The notes beneath the pieces are model-generated. The model made no database searches. It was given only the letters and a program-made list of their open reading frames with translations, and had not been told where the DNA came from. From contig NC_072892.1 of NCBI RefSeq assembly GCF_027943255.1, positions 160,954,792 through 161,018,791 on the forward strand: a stretch of 64,000 nt of DNA, read 5' to 3'. Made by a program: the position numbers and the translations under genes. Below, in pieces: positions 35,401 through 46,273 of the stretch (its first letter is position 1; each line of letters begins with the position of its first letter). This DNA comes from Anastrepha obliqua. Lineage: Eukaryota > Arthropoda > Insecta > Diptera > Tephritidae.

Positions 35401-37065
35401 ACGATCCGAAAAGCACCTAAAACAACAAACGTTAAATGTAAAGAATAAAAAGGAAATCTATACAATTATTGGAATTCATCCTATTTACTTGGCGATAAAA
35501 TCGCGCATCTCTACTGTATGCGTTGGCATTAGATTTTCGATGAGTGCGCCCAAAGCTGGGAAATCACCACGCATTGGTCGTTCCTCCACATCACCAATCA
35601 GTTCCAGCAAATTGGGCACCAGCGAAAAGTCCGTGCAGCGCAAAGTGCCCGTATTATCCAAAAATACTGTGCTATCCAAGAGGTGGCTATGCGAAACGCC
35701 CTTATTGTGTAGGAAGACTAGCGCGTCGAGCACACCCTGTGCCACCATGCGCACACCCTCAATGCACCAACCCAAACTCGATGATATATTCCGCAAACTG
35801 GTGCCCCGTAGAAAATCTTGCGCAAGGTAAACGATAAGACCTTCTTTCCGTTTTACACATAGAACACATTGGTATTGTATGATATTTTTATGATGCAAAT
35901 TCGAGAGCATCAAAACGCGTTTTTCAATAGAGGCCATAACATCATCTACGGAATGGTTACCCTTACATTTGGGCGCTGAATGAAGCCAGTAACAATGACC
36001 ACCATTGCCACATTTTTGTTCCAATTGTGAATATTTTATGGTCCATTCCGTTAAATAAAGTAACTGTCCGTTGTCGTCATCAATGCCAGCGTAGGCGACG
36101 CGACCTTTGCGTGAGTGGCCTTAAAAAAAACACAAAAAAAAAGTGAAAAGTTGAACACATGTTTTAGCACATTTAAATTATCTTCTCACCCAAACAAGTA
36201 CCCCTTGACACTTGACGGCCCACTTTGTGGAAATACAGTTTTTCGCTATTGCAATGTATCACACATTTGTTCGGATCATGGCTTCCTCGTAAATATGGTG
36301 ATGAATTTTCGGAACTTTCCGACGAGGTGGCATAATTAGATTCGCTCATAGTACGACGCCTTTCGCGTCGTTTAGTTTCGCTTTTAAACACTTCCTTGCG
36401 CCGCTCAATCTCTTCAATCCATGTTTGTCGCTCTAAGATTTCTTTTTCCTTTTCCATATCGAGCCGCGCTTTTTCACGCTTTTGATTTTCTTGTAACATT
36501 TGATCGTAGAGGGAACCGCGTGGTGGCTTATTGTATTTAAGTAGGAAAGATTGCACCGTTTGCACCAAATCAAAAATCATTACTTCTCCGCGTTGCTTCT
36601 CCGCTTGCTGCTGTAATTGTTGCAACAACTCCTCCACCAGCTGATCGGAGAGACCTTTAGGCTCTTCCAACAGTATTTTAGGTGCACTGCAACGTGTTAA
36701 TACCGATGAGACCAGGCAATCATAAAATTGAAAAACATTCAAATACTCACAGTTTTGGATATTTAGATGGGCATATAATGTGTAATTTGATACGTGCATG
36801 CGGTTCCGTATGTGTGTTGGAAGAATCGCGCAATGGTACCAGCGATATGCGTATTTCAGTCGGTTTCCATTGCGCGGCTGGCGTATCTGGTTCACAGCTG
36901 GGACGTAAAACCTCGACATCGGAGGCATAAATTGACTGGAAATTTTTTTATTTCGTTAATTTAACTCATAATTATGGTGTTATTACATTTTTGTTTAACC
37001 TTTATCGCTTCCAATTCTTGAATTTGTTGCTCACGAAATGACTGCCTCACAGCCGGCGCCGCCAT
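26489..37065 (-). CDS. Gcn2: eIF2-alpha kinase Gcn2
   Basis: Senses uncharged tRNA and stalled ribosomes and phosphorylates eIF2-alpha, in the cytosol. Exons in coding order: 37065-37000, 36935-36751, 36686-36190, 36119-35489, 35416-35116, 34892-34707, 34633-34509, 30749-30531, 30469-30261, 30200-29905, 29839-28796, 28730-27948, 26856-26687, 26615-26489; 1612 codons plus stop. RWD domain about residues 10-100; pseudokinase about 270-460; kinase about 525-915 with [45 protein letters not shown] and an acidic insert in exons 7-8; HisRS-like region about 950-1400 ([39 protein letters not shown]); C-terminal dimer/ribosome-binding domain ending [10 protein letters not shown]. Intron 10 is GC-AG (AAG/GCAAGT). 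Intron 7 (3.8 kb) holds a U2 snRNA copy and transposons; intron 12 holds a non-LTR remnant. A possible AATAAA lies about 265 bases past the stop. Exon 7 is set by phase and similarity only. Confidence 0.96.
27035..27850 (+). pseudogene. I/Jockey-like non-LTR remnant in Gcn2 intron 12
   Basis: From about 27072 the plus strand reads VPGHRNIEG...[19 protein letters not shown], the end of a retroelement RNase H. From about 27357 it gives [19 protein letters not shown], then [12 protein letters not shown], a degenerate zinc finger. It is antisense to Gcn2. A related copy is at 52390-52836, interrupted by a Transib-like insert, and continues at 53645. Confidence 0.75.
31275..31467 (-). ncRNA. U2: U2 snRNA gene copy (variant), inside Gcn2 intron 7
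   Basis: Read on the minus strand from 31467, the sequence follows fly U2 from ATCGCTTCTCGGCCTTATGG to the 3' stem-loop GGGATTTCGGCCCAA, about 193 bases. The Sm site ATTTTTGG is intact. The branch-point-pairing segment is GTGGTA rather than GTAGTA (A to G at nucleotide 36, window 31432). Stem-loop IIa/b reads CCTCCATCCGAGG, which weakens one pair, and stem III has further changes. The promoter PSEA lies at the expected distance. It is either an expressed variant or a decaying copy; normal U2 genes are multi-copy. Confidence 0.93.
31512..31529 (-). promoter_or_regulatory. PSEA-like snRNA promoter element
   Basis: On the minus strand TAATTCTCAAAAGGTTTA, at about -62 to -45 from the U2 start. 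This fits the fly PSEA pattern (ATTCYCAA...GGTTTA) and its usual -60 to -40 position. Confidence 0.75.
31687..31752 (-). repeat. tRNA-like sequence (SINE head or tRNA pseudogene)
   Basis: The minus strand has an A-box GATAGCCGAGCGGCTAGC with a four-base D-stem (AGCC/GGCT), and 30 bases on a B-box-like TTGGTTCGAATCAC with a TCTTG/CAAGA stem, followed by an A-rich run. The anticodon and acceptor stems do not close, so it is not called as a tRNA gene. Confidence 0.5.
31868..32167 (-). repeat. Dispersed SINE-like module, copy 2
   Basis: Inverted match to 24580-24800. It has an extra internal block that repeats ACGGGGA-N-TGCTGCTG and includes GTAGAACCGACTGTCGT, part of the module seen at 2818, 24409 and 33370. 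Confidence 0.65.
32418..33197 (-). pseudogene. Ty3/gypsy-type integrase remnant
   Basis: Minus-strand fragments in order: [14 protein letters not shown] (the Cys pair of the integrase zinc-binding region), VNVDIVGPF (first acidic residue), after a deletion DQGRQFES, then [19 protein letters not shown] (catalytic E), and a C-terminal chromatin-binding-like part with [13 protein letters not shown] and APYNGPY. Frames shift at about 32770 and 32995 and part of the core is deleted. No flanking LTR pair, gag or reverse transcriptase is visible. It lies in Gcn2 intron 7, in the sense direction. Confidence 0.8.
33265..34440 (-). pseudogene. maT-like (DD37D) transposon, copy 2, truncated
   Basis: The right inverted repeat GCCATAAATTCTGTGACAA lies at about 34408-34428. 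Transposase pieces on -: [34 protein letters not shown] and [18 protein letters not shown] (DNA-binding N-terminus); later [13 protein letters not shown] (second D) and [13 protein letters not shown], where N replaces the third catalytic D 38 residues on. The other end is lost next to the integrase remnant. The SINE-like module at 33370-33430 sits at the same place as in copy 1 (24405-24470). Confidence 0.75.
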
Positions 37066-37904
37066 ATCGCGCTGCTTCTTCACTTAGCTTTCGCAGGGCT
37101 TTTGCTTCGAAGATTGCAGATCTTCTGTTTTATAAACTGTTAATCCAGTTGTTAGCGACTTTCGCCTTCTGTACATCACTCGTTTTAATTTAACCCCAAT
37201 AATAAAGGTTGTTTACTGTTAACAATGTTCTACTCTCGTATGTGTGTGCGAATGTTATGTTACTTTCTAACGTTTTTATTTCCCTCGCAAAGTGCAAAAC
37301 TAGTGGAGAAACAATTGGCGGTTTTCGGTTTCGATGCTAATTAGTATCGTTATTTACTCATCTTCAGTTTGTGAGAGGAAGTTTTGTTTCCTTTATTTTC
37401 GGCTCTTTCGCACACAATTGTTGAAGAGAACGTTTATGCATTAACGTTCTCTGATTGTTGATCTTTAGTACTAATTTACATAAGTTAAAGTGTATGCGGA
37501 ATTCTTGGAATTGTTTTGGGATCACATTTAATGGAAAAACTTTAGTATAATTTATATCGCTTTGGAAAAAACGGTAAAAAGGGGGTGATAGAGGGGTGTA
37601 TCCCCATCTTAAAATTGAAAACAGAACCTGCCGGAGGCTTATAGTTTTTAAGTAATTTAATGTTAAAGTTCTCTAATTTAGCGAAAAGTTGGTGTTGCCA
37701 TACACCTGAAATGAAAACGAAGTTCGCACGCAGGGATGTTCAGTGGAAGTTTCATTGTAAGACTGCAGTATTTTTTGGTGCAATTTAAAGTTGGGAAATA
37801 ATTTTGAAAATAAAAACATATAACTCATTCAAACTTAAAAACAATGTTATTAAGCGTATCACAAAAAATAATAAAGTAATTAAAATTAAATTAAATTAAT
37901 TAAC
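37066..37904. other. Upstream region of Gcn2
   Basis: Holds the presumed promoter and 5' untranslated region of Gcn2. No other gene and no clear core promoter motif are recognised. Confidence 0.4.
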
Positions 37905-38035
37905 ACAGTATTTTTGCGGAGAACTCCTTATCGCGTGGGCGGCCTTCGGCCGCGCTTCAAAAAAATAACCCTCATTAGTCCAACTCCGGCTACGCAATCC
38001 ACAGTATTTTTGCGTAAAACTCCTCTCCGTGTTAA
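37905..38035 (-). repeat. Single dispersed unit of the 96-bp repeat
   Basis: On the minus strand it contains ACGCAAAAATACTGTGGATTG, GTAGCCGGAGTTGGACTAATG and GCGGCCGAAGGCCGC, the landmarks of the tandem array at 4941-5236. Flanking partial units start and end near CTCCGCAAAAATACTG. Confidence 0.85.
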
Positions 38036-38852
38036 AACCATTGAACCCAAAATTAAAACGTCATATGCGTGTATGTAGTAAGGAGGCACAATAACCCCCA
38101 CCCCCATGATTAACACTAAACTCAAGAACTTATTTTTTGTTTTCATTTGCAGGCATCCGGCAACACCATACTGTTGGCATTCCAATCTTCTTCTTATTCG
38201 CGCTTAAAATTGGAATGTGATTGCATAGGCAAATGAATTTGCATTTAATTTTAATAGATATATTAGAATATTAGCATAAAAATCGGTAAAAACACGCGTG
38301 TGGATGTATATTTGGGGAATTTTAGTGAAATGTTAAAAAATATAGAGTGTAATGTGGCAAATTATAGTGAAGTTCCCGAGGGCATTTTGAATGTAAATAA
38401 TTAAAAAATTATTATTTCCCGAATAATTTAAAGTTATAAAGAGTGTTCCTTAACACTTCACTAACATCTCCACCAAGTTTCATTAAAAAAAACAATATAG
38501 TTTGCCAGAAATTCCAAAATATACATTGTTCTAAATTCCAGCCCATTTAGTATACGTGCGACTATTACCGTAATACTCTTACATCCGTATACATGAGAGA
38601 ATCTGCAGGAGCTAATGCTTGAGATATGCATGAAATGTATCAATTATATCGAAATGCGCAACAAGTGGCTAGCAACGTTTTTTATCTGCAACTAAATTTC
38701 ACAGCCGTGGAATTTCGCCAGCAACATGTATTAGGTATATTTGGCGTGAAATGTTGCTAGCAACATTGATTGTCAAATGGAAAATTGTACAAATACAAAC
38801 AAACAAATTTGTGGGCATCGCCCTGCAAGCAATCGAAAACTTTGGTTTGTAC
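38036..38852. other. Intergenic
   Basis: AT-rich. GTTGCTAGCAAC-type motifs occur near 38750. No gene is recognised. Confidence 0.4.
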
Positions 38853-39079
38853 CAAGGTGGATTTACTATAGCTGACAGCATTCACCCAGCTGAATTTTTT
38901 GCCGTAGGTATGGCTTACGTCAAAATGATATGCTTTGTTTGTATGTATTGGTATGTTTACATTCGTATGTTTACATTTGCGATTGTACGTTGACGTGATG
39001 CTTGGACCAAACGCAACAACAAATACATGTAGGGTTTTACTTATATGTGGTTGCTGTCACCTATAATAAATTCGCCTTG
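38853..39079. mobile_element. 226-bp MITE family, copy 3 (inverted)
   Basis: Inverted relative to copies 1 and 2. It begins CAAGGTGGATTTA and ends AAATTCGCCTTG, with GTTTGTAC on both sides (8 bases), the same size class of target duplication as the 9 bases in the other copies. Confidence 0.88.
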
Positions 39080-40129
39080 GTTTGTACCAAGCGCTGTATA
39101 GTGCGTTTCGATTGCTGTGATCCTCTCTCGCTGCTTGTCCCACATGCATGGATATTTTCAAAACAGTCACCAGTAATTTCTTCCTCTCTTCATTATTCAA
39201 TTGTATTTTCACGCTTTTTGCGGTGATTGCTATGTTCTCCACTATACACAAAATAGAGTAACGCTTGGTTGAAGTTTTGAAAGTTGATATTTTTAAGTGA
39301 ACTTACTTGTTCCAACAATTGTGAAATTTTAAAATTCTAGACAGTTTGTCAATTTTAACGGCCTGCCAGTTTTTGTTCAATTTTAAATGACATGTATACA
39401 TATTTGAAATTGGTGTGAAAAAATGTTGCTGGCATCATGTTGCTGACATGTTGCGCGTTGTTTTCACAGCGTGAACTAAGTACTGCTCTGACTCGACGCT
39501 ATGAAATTACGCACAAATTGACGTTCATTTCAAGTGGAACGCGAACTTAGTACTATGCTTTAAAAATAAAACTGTGTATATATATGTTGCTGCATTTGCT
39601 TTACTAGGATTTGTACTCATAAATTAAGTTATTAAAAAATTCTGCTTAGAAAGAATTTATCGATAACTTATCAACGTGTTGTGATTATTGATTCTTCTAC
39701 CTTTTCGATAGCGCGGAAATCAGCTGTTGCTATTGGATTTGTATTAGCTGTGTTTCATAACGAATAATTAATTATCCAACATTCAATCTTTCCTCAGAAA
39801 TACTGACGCAACCTAAATCAGAAAAAAAAAAAAAAAAAAAAAATTATCCAAAATTTGTATTATATTCTGCCAGTATAATTTGAAACATTTTTTTCGAAGA
39901 AAAGCCAAAAAGAGTGCATAGAAAAGGGACAGAGGTGCTAATATACGATAGCAGAAATTTACAGTCTTATGTTAAGAAGCAGCTGAAGGAGCGCACAAGG
40001 AAATATTTGGCAAATTTGTTTTATTTTCGATTTTAATAAAACACAAAATTGAAATATTTCAGAGTATTAGTATTTATATACTTACATATATAAACTAGCG
40101 CAAAATTAATGATTAAAAATTTTGATTTT
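39080..40129. other. Intergenic
   Basis: No recognisable gene. A run of about 20 A lies at 39823-39842. Confidence 0.4.
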
Positions 40130-40650
40130 GAATAATCCTTTCTGTACTTAGTCTTGCCATAAATTCTTTGACAAATTTTACAATGCATACGGCGAGAACG
40201 AATTCTCAAAAAACAGTTCCGTTGTTTTTGCTTTTGTTCATATGCATCGTCTACTCATAAACTATACTCAGTTTCATAGCAAATTCCGCCTGTTAACAAT
40301 GGAATGGAGAGCTAAGGAAAATCGCATTCCAGTGATTGCTGAAATGACAAACAAAAAAAGAAGTGGTCGTCCTCGCGAAAGAATTCGCAGAAATCCCCTT
40401 AAAAAGCAGAAAATCCCATCCAGGGAAATGTATCGATCAGATCCATGTCACGACTAATTACAGATGATCGCCACATGAAAGCTTTCCGTCGCTCAACTGG
40501 TCATCTTATGACGACGCGCTTGAAGGAAATTATACTCGACAGATGCAAGCAGCTTCTTCGGTGACACGCGGCCAACGGCATTTTTCATTGTTGAAGAATT
40601 TTTTAATAAGAAAAACGAAAAAATCTATGTTCAAACTTCTAAAGACGTAA
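40130..40650 (+). pseudogene. maT-like transposon, copy 3 (5' fragment)
   Basis: Starts with the family end TTAGTCTTGCCATAAATTCT at about 40148. Broken frames encode KKRSGRPRERIRRNPLKKQK, then fragments matching the AFRRSTGHLMTTRLKEI region. The catalytic region and the right end are missing. Confidence 0.7.
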
Positions 40651-40910
40651 AAAATGTATGCCAAAAAAACGAATGATGCGATTGCAATGTTTGTTATTTA
40701 TGCCTGGTTAAAAAAAAAAAATGGTAAAAAGAAAAAAAGCAGAAAAATGTGGGTAAATAATTGGCCAATAGAAGAAAAAGAAAGATACCATGTAAAGCTA
40801 ATAAATCGTCTTAAATTGTCGAATTCTAGAAATTATAAAACAATTTTGCCCATGGACGTGAAGATTTATAACTACATTCTTGAATTGGTAACATCTGCAA
40901 TTGTTATATA

Positions 40911-41549
40911 CAGTTAGAATTTTCAAAAAATCGTTTTTTTTATTGTTTTTTCTTAATGTACATATGTTTAAGAATACACACAGGAATTTAACATCGTTCC
41001 GGTGAATATTTTCGAAGTTACACGCAAATTTGAAAAGGCGTTTCAGAGTGCTTGAAAGTACAAGTCAAACTTTAAACGGGTTTTTGTCAAAATGGTGTTC
41101 TCAAAGTCGGTAACCAACATTACTCAAAAACGGCTAAACCGATTAGTCTCAAATTTGAGCACGAATTTTTTAAATATATATTTTTAGTAATTAATCGAAG
41201 ATTTTTTCTCACCGATGAATATATTTTTGTTTAACAATTTAAGGCCAAAATACTGCCATTTTTTAAAAAAAATTTATTTTGCTTATTCCTTCGATTAATT
41301 ACTAGATTTAACATTTCTTTAACGAAATCTGTTTGTTTTTTTTAATTTCAGAGGATCCAGTTCAGAGACATAGTGGTCACCGCAAAACGTCTTATTTGAG
41401 AGGAGCTCCCGGAGATCAGCTGCAGCTCATTTCCAAATTAATATTTTTACTACAAATACAGTTGAAAGATAATATAGTTTTTAGATCAATAAATTTAAAA
41501 GTTTTCTCAGAAAAAATTCTGGAAAACTCGCTTTTCTGCCTTCTAACTG
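40911..41549. mobile_element. TIR repeat (MITE-like), copy 2, with empty DD41D site
   Basis: Starts CAGTTAGAATTTTC and ends, inverted, CAGTTAGAAGGCAGAAAAG. TA flanks both ends (40909-40910, 41550-41551). It is homologous to 15697-17665 and shows the uninterrupted AATGTACATATGTTTAAG site. No coding capacity. Confidence 0.8.
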
Positions 41550-41682
41550 TATATAGCCCCTTAAAAATACATTAATGCGAGACGCGATTATGCCAAACGA
41601 GAGAATGTCTGCTATGTTAAGTGTTTGTCCTTGCCTCAGGACAAAGTAACGGGGACTAGAAATTCTTGACAAATATTTCCCC

Positions 41683-42250
41683 CTAGTCCCTCGGTTTAGT
41701 AGTAGTCGAAACATGTTCAGGAAATATTCCTGCACTAAAACTATTTAATCCCATCCCACGTTCTTGCAATTCTTCTGGCTGATCTTCACTCCAAAATGAC
41801 CAATTCTGCTTATTTACGTACCCATTGATCCAAGAATGAGCTTCGTCGCTGAACACAATTTTTCGATAAAAAAGTGGATCTTCGGCTAACTTTCCAAGAG
41901 CCCATTCACCAAAAATTCTGCGTTGTGGTAGGTCGTTCGGCTTTAACTCTTGCACCAGCTGTATTTTGAAAGGCTTCACACCTAAATCCTTTCGCAAAAT
42001 TTCGTACGTTGTTGAGTAACAGAGGCCCAATTGCTGCGAACGGCGACGAATCGATAATTGGTGGTCATCATTAACACTGGCCGAGACAGCTGCGATATTT
42101 TCTTCAGTTTGCACTCTATGTACGTAAGCGTGTTGGGGATTTGATGTCCAGTAATGTGGGTCGCTTCAGTGGGTCGATTAAACTGAACACGCATTTTTAT
42201 AATAAAATTCAATGATTTGCAAGCGTTGTTCGTTTGTAAGACGATTCATG
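41683..42250 (-). pseudogene. DD41D-family transposase fragment
   Basis: In broken minus-strand frames: VNDDHQLSIRRRSQQLGLCY, IQLVQELKPNDLPQRRIFGEW and KIVFSDEAHSWINGYVNKQN, followed by FWSEDQPEELQE. The first catalytic D is kept and the arrangement matches the transposase at 15868-16950, but from a different subfamily. The C-terminal half is absent, and the N-terminus needs a frame change near 42115. Confidence 0.75.
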
Positions 42251-43453
42251 GTTAAATTATAGATCAAACTGAAGATGTTTGATAGTGAAACAAAACACGA
42301 AACGTGCGTCAGCTGTTTAAACCAACTGTTTAAAAAGATAATAGCTAAAAAATCATCCGCTAGTTTTTTTCGATTTATTTATATTTTTTATTTGCCATAA
42401 GGTTAGCTCGTTTTTTAGACACCCGATTAACTGCACTATTAATTTCTGACTCAAGCTCATTTTTTTTGCCGATGTGCACATTTCAAGCATCAAAAAAAAG
42501 GATATATGTATTAGGTTTTCGCTGAAAATCAAAATATTTCCTCATCCTCTGCTACCGCATCAAATACTTTCAGCAGTGGCGGATCCACGGGGGGGGTTTT
42601 CGGGTCCGGACCCCCCCCATTGGAATCATGCTCTAAAATTTTATGTTTCAATTCTGTATGAGTCAAGTTAAAAAAAACAATATTTTTTTATATGCATTAG
42701 CAGTTTATTAAATTTTTCTTCCAGTTTTAATTTATTTTATAATAAAAACAATTATAATACGATAGTACGGGATCCGGCTGCAGATTTGGTGTAGTCATCG
42801 AGTACATGCTGAAATCCACATTTTTACCCACATTTATGATTAGGAGAATACAAATTCACCAAGTTGCCAGTAGAAATGTGGCCGCAAGTATTTTTAATTA
42901 ATTTATTGTTAATTGATTTTGCGGGAAAAATTTCACTAACCAAGTTTTGAGATAAAATATCGTTCGGTTTACTGCAATAGGTGTAAAGACTTAAAAAAAC
43001 CGTAGTTGCCGTTGCGCGCTTGGCCGCACCTCTCCGCAGCCAGGTATAAACAGGTAAGATTTCGATATATTTATACATCCATAACGTATATTGATCTGTT
43101 ATAGATCAAAATATAGCTAATTTTTTTCTCATTATTATGATATATGGCAACCTAATTAAATCTGGCCGCAAGTTAGGGTTGCCAGCAGTTAAAGATGGGA
43201 AAAATTGAAGGTTGAGTGAGAGGAAGATAGCGCGTAACATCACTAGTCTAACAAGGATAGCGACATTTTAAGTCTATTGCGCATGCGTCAGATGTTGGTG
43301 TTCTCAACTAAGCAGCCTGCGACATTTTTATCTTAACCTACAAACCACGTTGTTTTGGAGTTCGTAATATATAACGTCTGATATATTTCCTGTTTATTCC
43401 CTTTGTGTGTCTAAAACTATCAAATAAATTAATCTAAATTAAATTTGATAAAG

Positions 43454-44315
43454 ATGAAGTCGTGTATTCTGTGCAAAGAAAAAGGCAATGTACTGGATTT
43501 TGAAGATGCCTCATTCAAAAAGTGCTTACAAATGTTATTGTTTCGTCATAAGAAAAACTATAAGTATCACGACACTTTATTAACAATTGAATCTACCGAG
43601 GATTTTGGATATCATACAGAGTGCCTTAAAAAATTACAGTTTTAAAACAAAAATATAAAGAAGAATTTGAAAATTTTTGCAAAACACTTACAGTAAGTAA
43701 AATTTCAATTTAATACAAAAAAATACAGGTTATAGTTATAATATAAGTGTATGTTGTATTATCAATTTTACGCAAATACAAAAAAAATTCAAGAAGTACG
43801 CTTTTTCTTACAAATTGCCTTTAACGCATATATTTATTTTGCAGCCAGAATCAAGGGCTACATTGAGCGATCAACCGGCTGCACTTCCAGTAGACGAACA
43901 TCGAACTATGACTGCTTCAAACGGGCAACCTAGTACATCTGCGCAGGACGATGACCGTTCTCAACTTTCTCAAAGTTCATCATCTGCTGCTACAATATCC
44001 CAACAAGCTATCCCATCAACATCAAAATCATGCTTAGGCAGATCACCTGTAGACTTGACTTTGGAGCAGACAATAAACGCTGATGCTGGTAATACTTTGA
44101 CTGGTGTAAGCCATTTTACTAATTCAATCGCTGCGCGAGAAAGATGGGCTCTCAGTCATAGTGTCAGAACAAAAATTATGTGATTTGTAAAAGCAGAAAT
44201 CGGATTGTCTCAAGCAGATGATACTTCATATACATTACAGAAAAATCGAATTGAGAAAGACTCCAAAACTCTAGACAGTATCGTAGAAACGATTAAAAAG
44301 ACAATGAATCCCTGA
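43454..44315 (+). pseudogene. Decayed two-exon protein of unknown family, left arm
   Basis: Exon 1 from ATG 43454 encodes MKSCILCKEKG..., with C-x2-C and later YHTEC, possibly a zinc-binding module. A one-base shift near 43640 is needed to continue as ITVLKQKYKEEFENFC to a GTAAGT donor at 43693. Exon 2 starts at 43844 after TTTTGCAG and reads PESRATLSDQPAALPVDEHR..., a Ser-rich segment, then HSVRTKIM. A TGA at 44181-44183 interrupts it before FVKAEIGLSQADDTSY and IEKDSKTLDSIVETIKK, ending NP-stop at 44313-44315. The last part runs through the arm end into the spacer, so the left arm plus spacer is the original copy. I do not recognise a named family; it resembles transposon-associated insect proteins. 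Confidence 0.6.
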
Positions 44316-44327
44316 AAATGTTGATAA

Positions 44328-45146
44328 AGAGTTTTGGAGTCTTTCTCAATTCGATTTTTCTGTAATGTATATGAAGTATCATCTGCTTGAGACAATCCGA
44401 TTTCTGCTTTTACAAATCACATAATTTTTGTTCTGACACTATGACTGAGAGCCCATCTTTCTCGCGCAGCGATTGAATTAGTAAAATGGCTTACACCAGT
44501 CAAAGTATTACCAGCATCAGCGTTTATTGTCTGCTCCAAAGTCAAGTCTACAGGTGATCTGCCTAAGCATGATTTTGATGTTGATGGGATAGCTTGTTGG
44601 GATATTGTAGCAGCAGATGATGAACTTTGAGAAAGTTGAGAACGGTCATCGTCCTGCGCAGATGTACTAGGTTGCCCGTTTGAAGCAGTCATAGTTCGAT
44701 GTTCGTCTACTGGAAGTGCAGCCGGTTGATCGCTCAATGTAGCCCTTGATTCTGGCTGCAAAATAAATATATGCGTTAAAGGCAATTTGTAAGAAAAAGC
44801 GTACTTCTTGAATTTTTTTTGTATTTGCGTAAAATTGATAATACAACATACACTTATATTATAACTATAACCTGTATTTTTTTGTATTAAATTGAAATTT
44901 TACTTACTGTAAGTGTTTTGCAAAAATTTTCAAATTCTTCTTTATATTTTTGTTTTAAAACTGTAATTTTTTAAGGCACTCTGTATGATATCCAAAATCC
45001 TCGGTAGATTCAATTGTTAATAAAGTGTCGTGATACTTATAGTTTTTCTTATGACGAAACAATAACATTTGTAAGCACTTTTTGAATGAGGCATCTTCAA
45101 AATCCAGTACATTGCCTTTTTCTTTGCACAGAATACACGACTTCAT
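44328..45146 (-). pseudogene. Decayed two-exon protein, inverted duplicate in right arm
   Basis: Exact mirror of 43454-44272 with the same frameshift and the same in-frame TGA. It lacks the final residues, which lie in the spacer of the left copy. Sharing both lesions shows that the decay came before the duplication. Confidence 0.7.
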
Positions 45147-46273
45147 CTTTATCAAATTTAATTTAGATTAATTTATTTGATAGTTTTAGACACACAAAGG
45201 GAATAAACAGGAAATATATCAGACGTTATATATTACGAACTCCAAAACAACGTGGTTTGTAGGTTAAGATAAAAATGTCGCAGGCTGCTTAGTTGAGAAC
45301 ACCAACATCTGACGCATGCGCAATAGACTTAAAATGTCGCTATCCTTGTTAGACTAGTGATGTTACGCGCTATCTTCCTCTCACTCAACCTTCAATTTTT
45401 CCCATCTTTAACTGCTGGCAACCCTAACTTGCGGCCAGATTTAATTAGGTTGCCATATATCATAATAATGAGAAAAAAATTAGCTATATTTTGATCTATA
45501 ACAGATCAATATACGTTATGGGTGTATAAATATATCGAAATCATACCTGTTTATACCTGGCTGCGGAGAGGTGCGGCCAAGCGCGCAACGGCAACTACGG
45601 TTTTTTTAAGTCTTTACACCTATTGCAGTAAACCGAACGATATTTTATCTCAAAACTTGGTTAGTGAAATTTTTCCCGCAAAATCAATTAACAATAAATT
45701 AATTAAAAATACTTGCGGCCACATTTCTACTGGCAACTTGGTGAATTTGTATTCTCCTAATCATAAATGTGGGTAAAAATGTGGATTTCAGCATGTACTC
45801 GATGACTACACCAAATCTGCAGCCGGATCTTAGACTACGACGGACGCAATTCAAAATTTTGAATAATTACACAGGCCTGCGTAATTTCATTTTTGTCCAA
45901 TTTCTAAAACGGCTATAAGTCTTAAATTCAAAATAGTATAACTTTTTTTTCATTCATCCTAGAAGTCTTTTAAAAAATGGATTTTAAAGCTACAGAGTAT
46001 TACTTTGCGATTCCGTTGTGGAAAATAAAAAAAAAAATTTACCTTACTCAAAAAAAATTCATAAAGATGTCCAAAATCGGCATTTCTTGACTATTTAACC
46101 ACAAATTGCCAAAAGTCCTGACGTGCTGGAGCATTTTCAAGATCAAACTCGTTTTCAGCACAAAAAAAACTTCAAGAAGCACCATAGCCATTTTAGAAAC
46201 TGTACCTCGCAGGACTGTGTTATTAAATATCTTTTTGACAAATCGATAGATGATGAACAATATACAAGAGGTT

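Larger units (their letters stand above)
42771..45829. repeat. 1502-bp near-perfect inverted duplication with 55-bp spacer
   Basis: Left arm 42771-44272 and right arm 44328-45829 are reverse complements. Each base x pairs with 88600 minus x, without gaps. I noticed two mismatches, both near the outer part (around 43057-43072 against 45528-45543). The spacer is 44273-44327. Outside the arms, at GATC on each side, the sequences differ completely. Confidence 0.97.
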
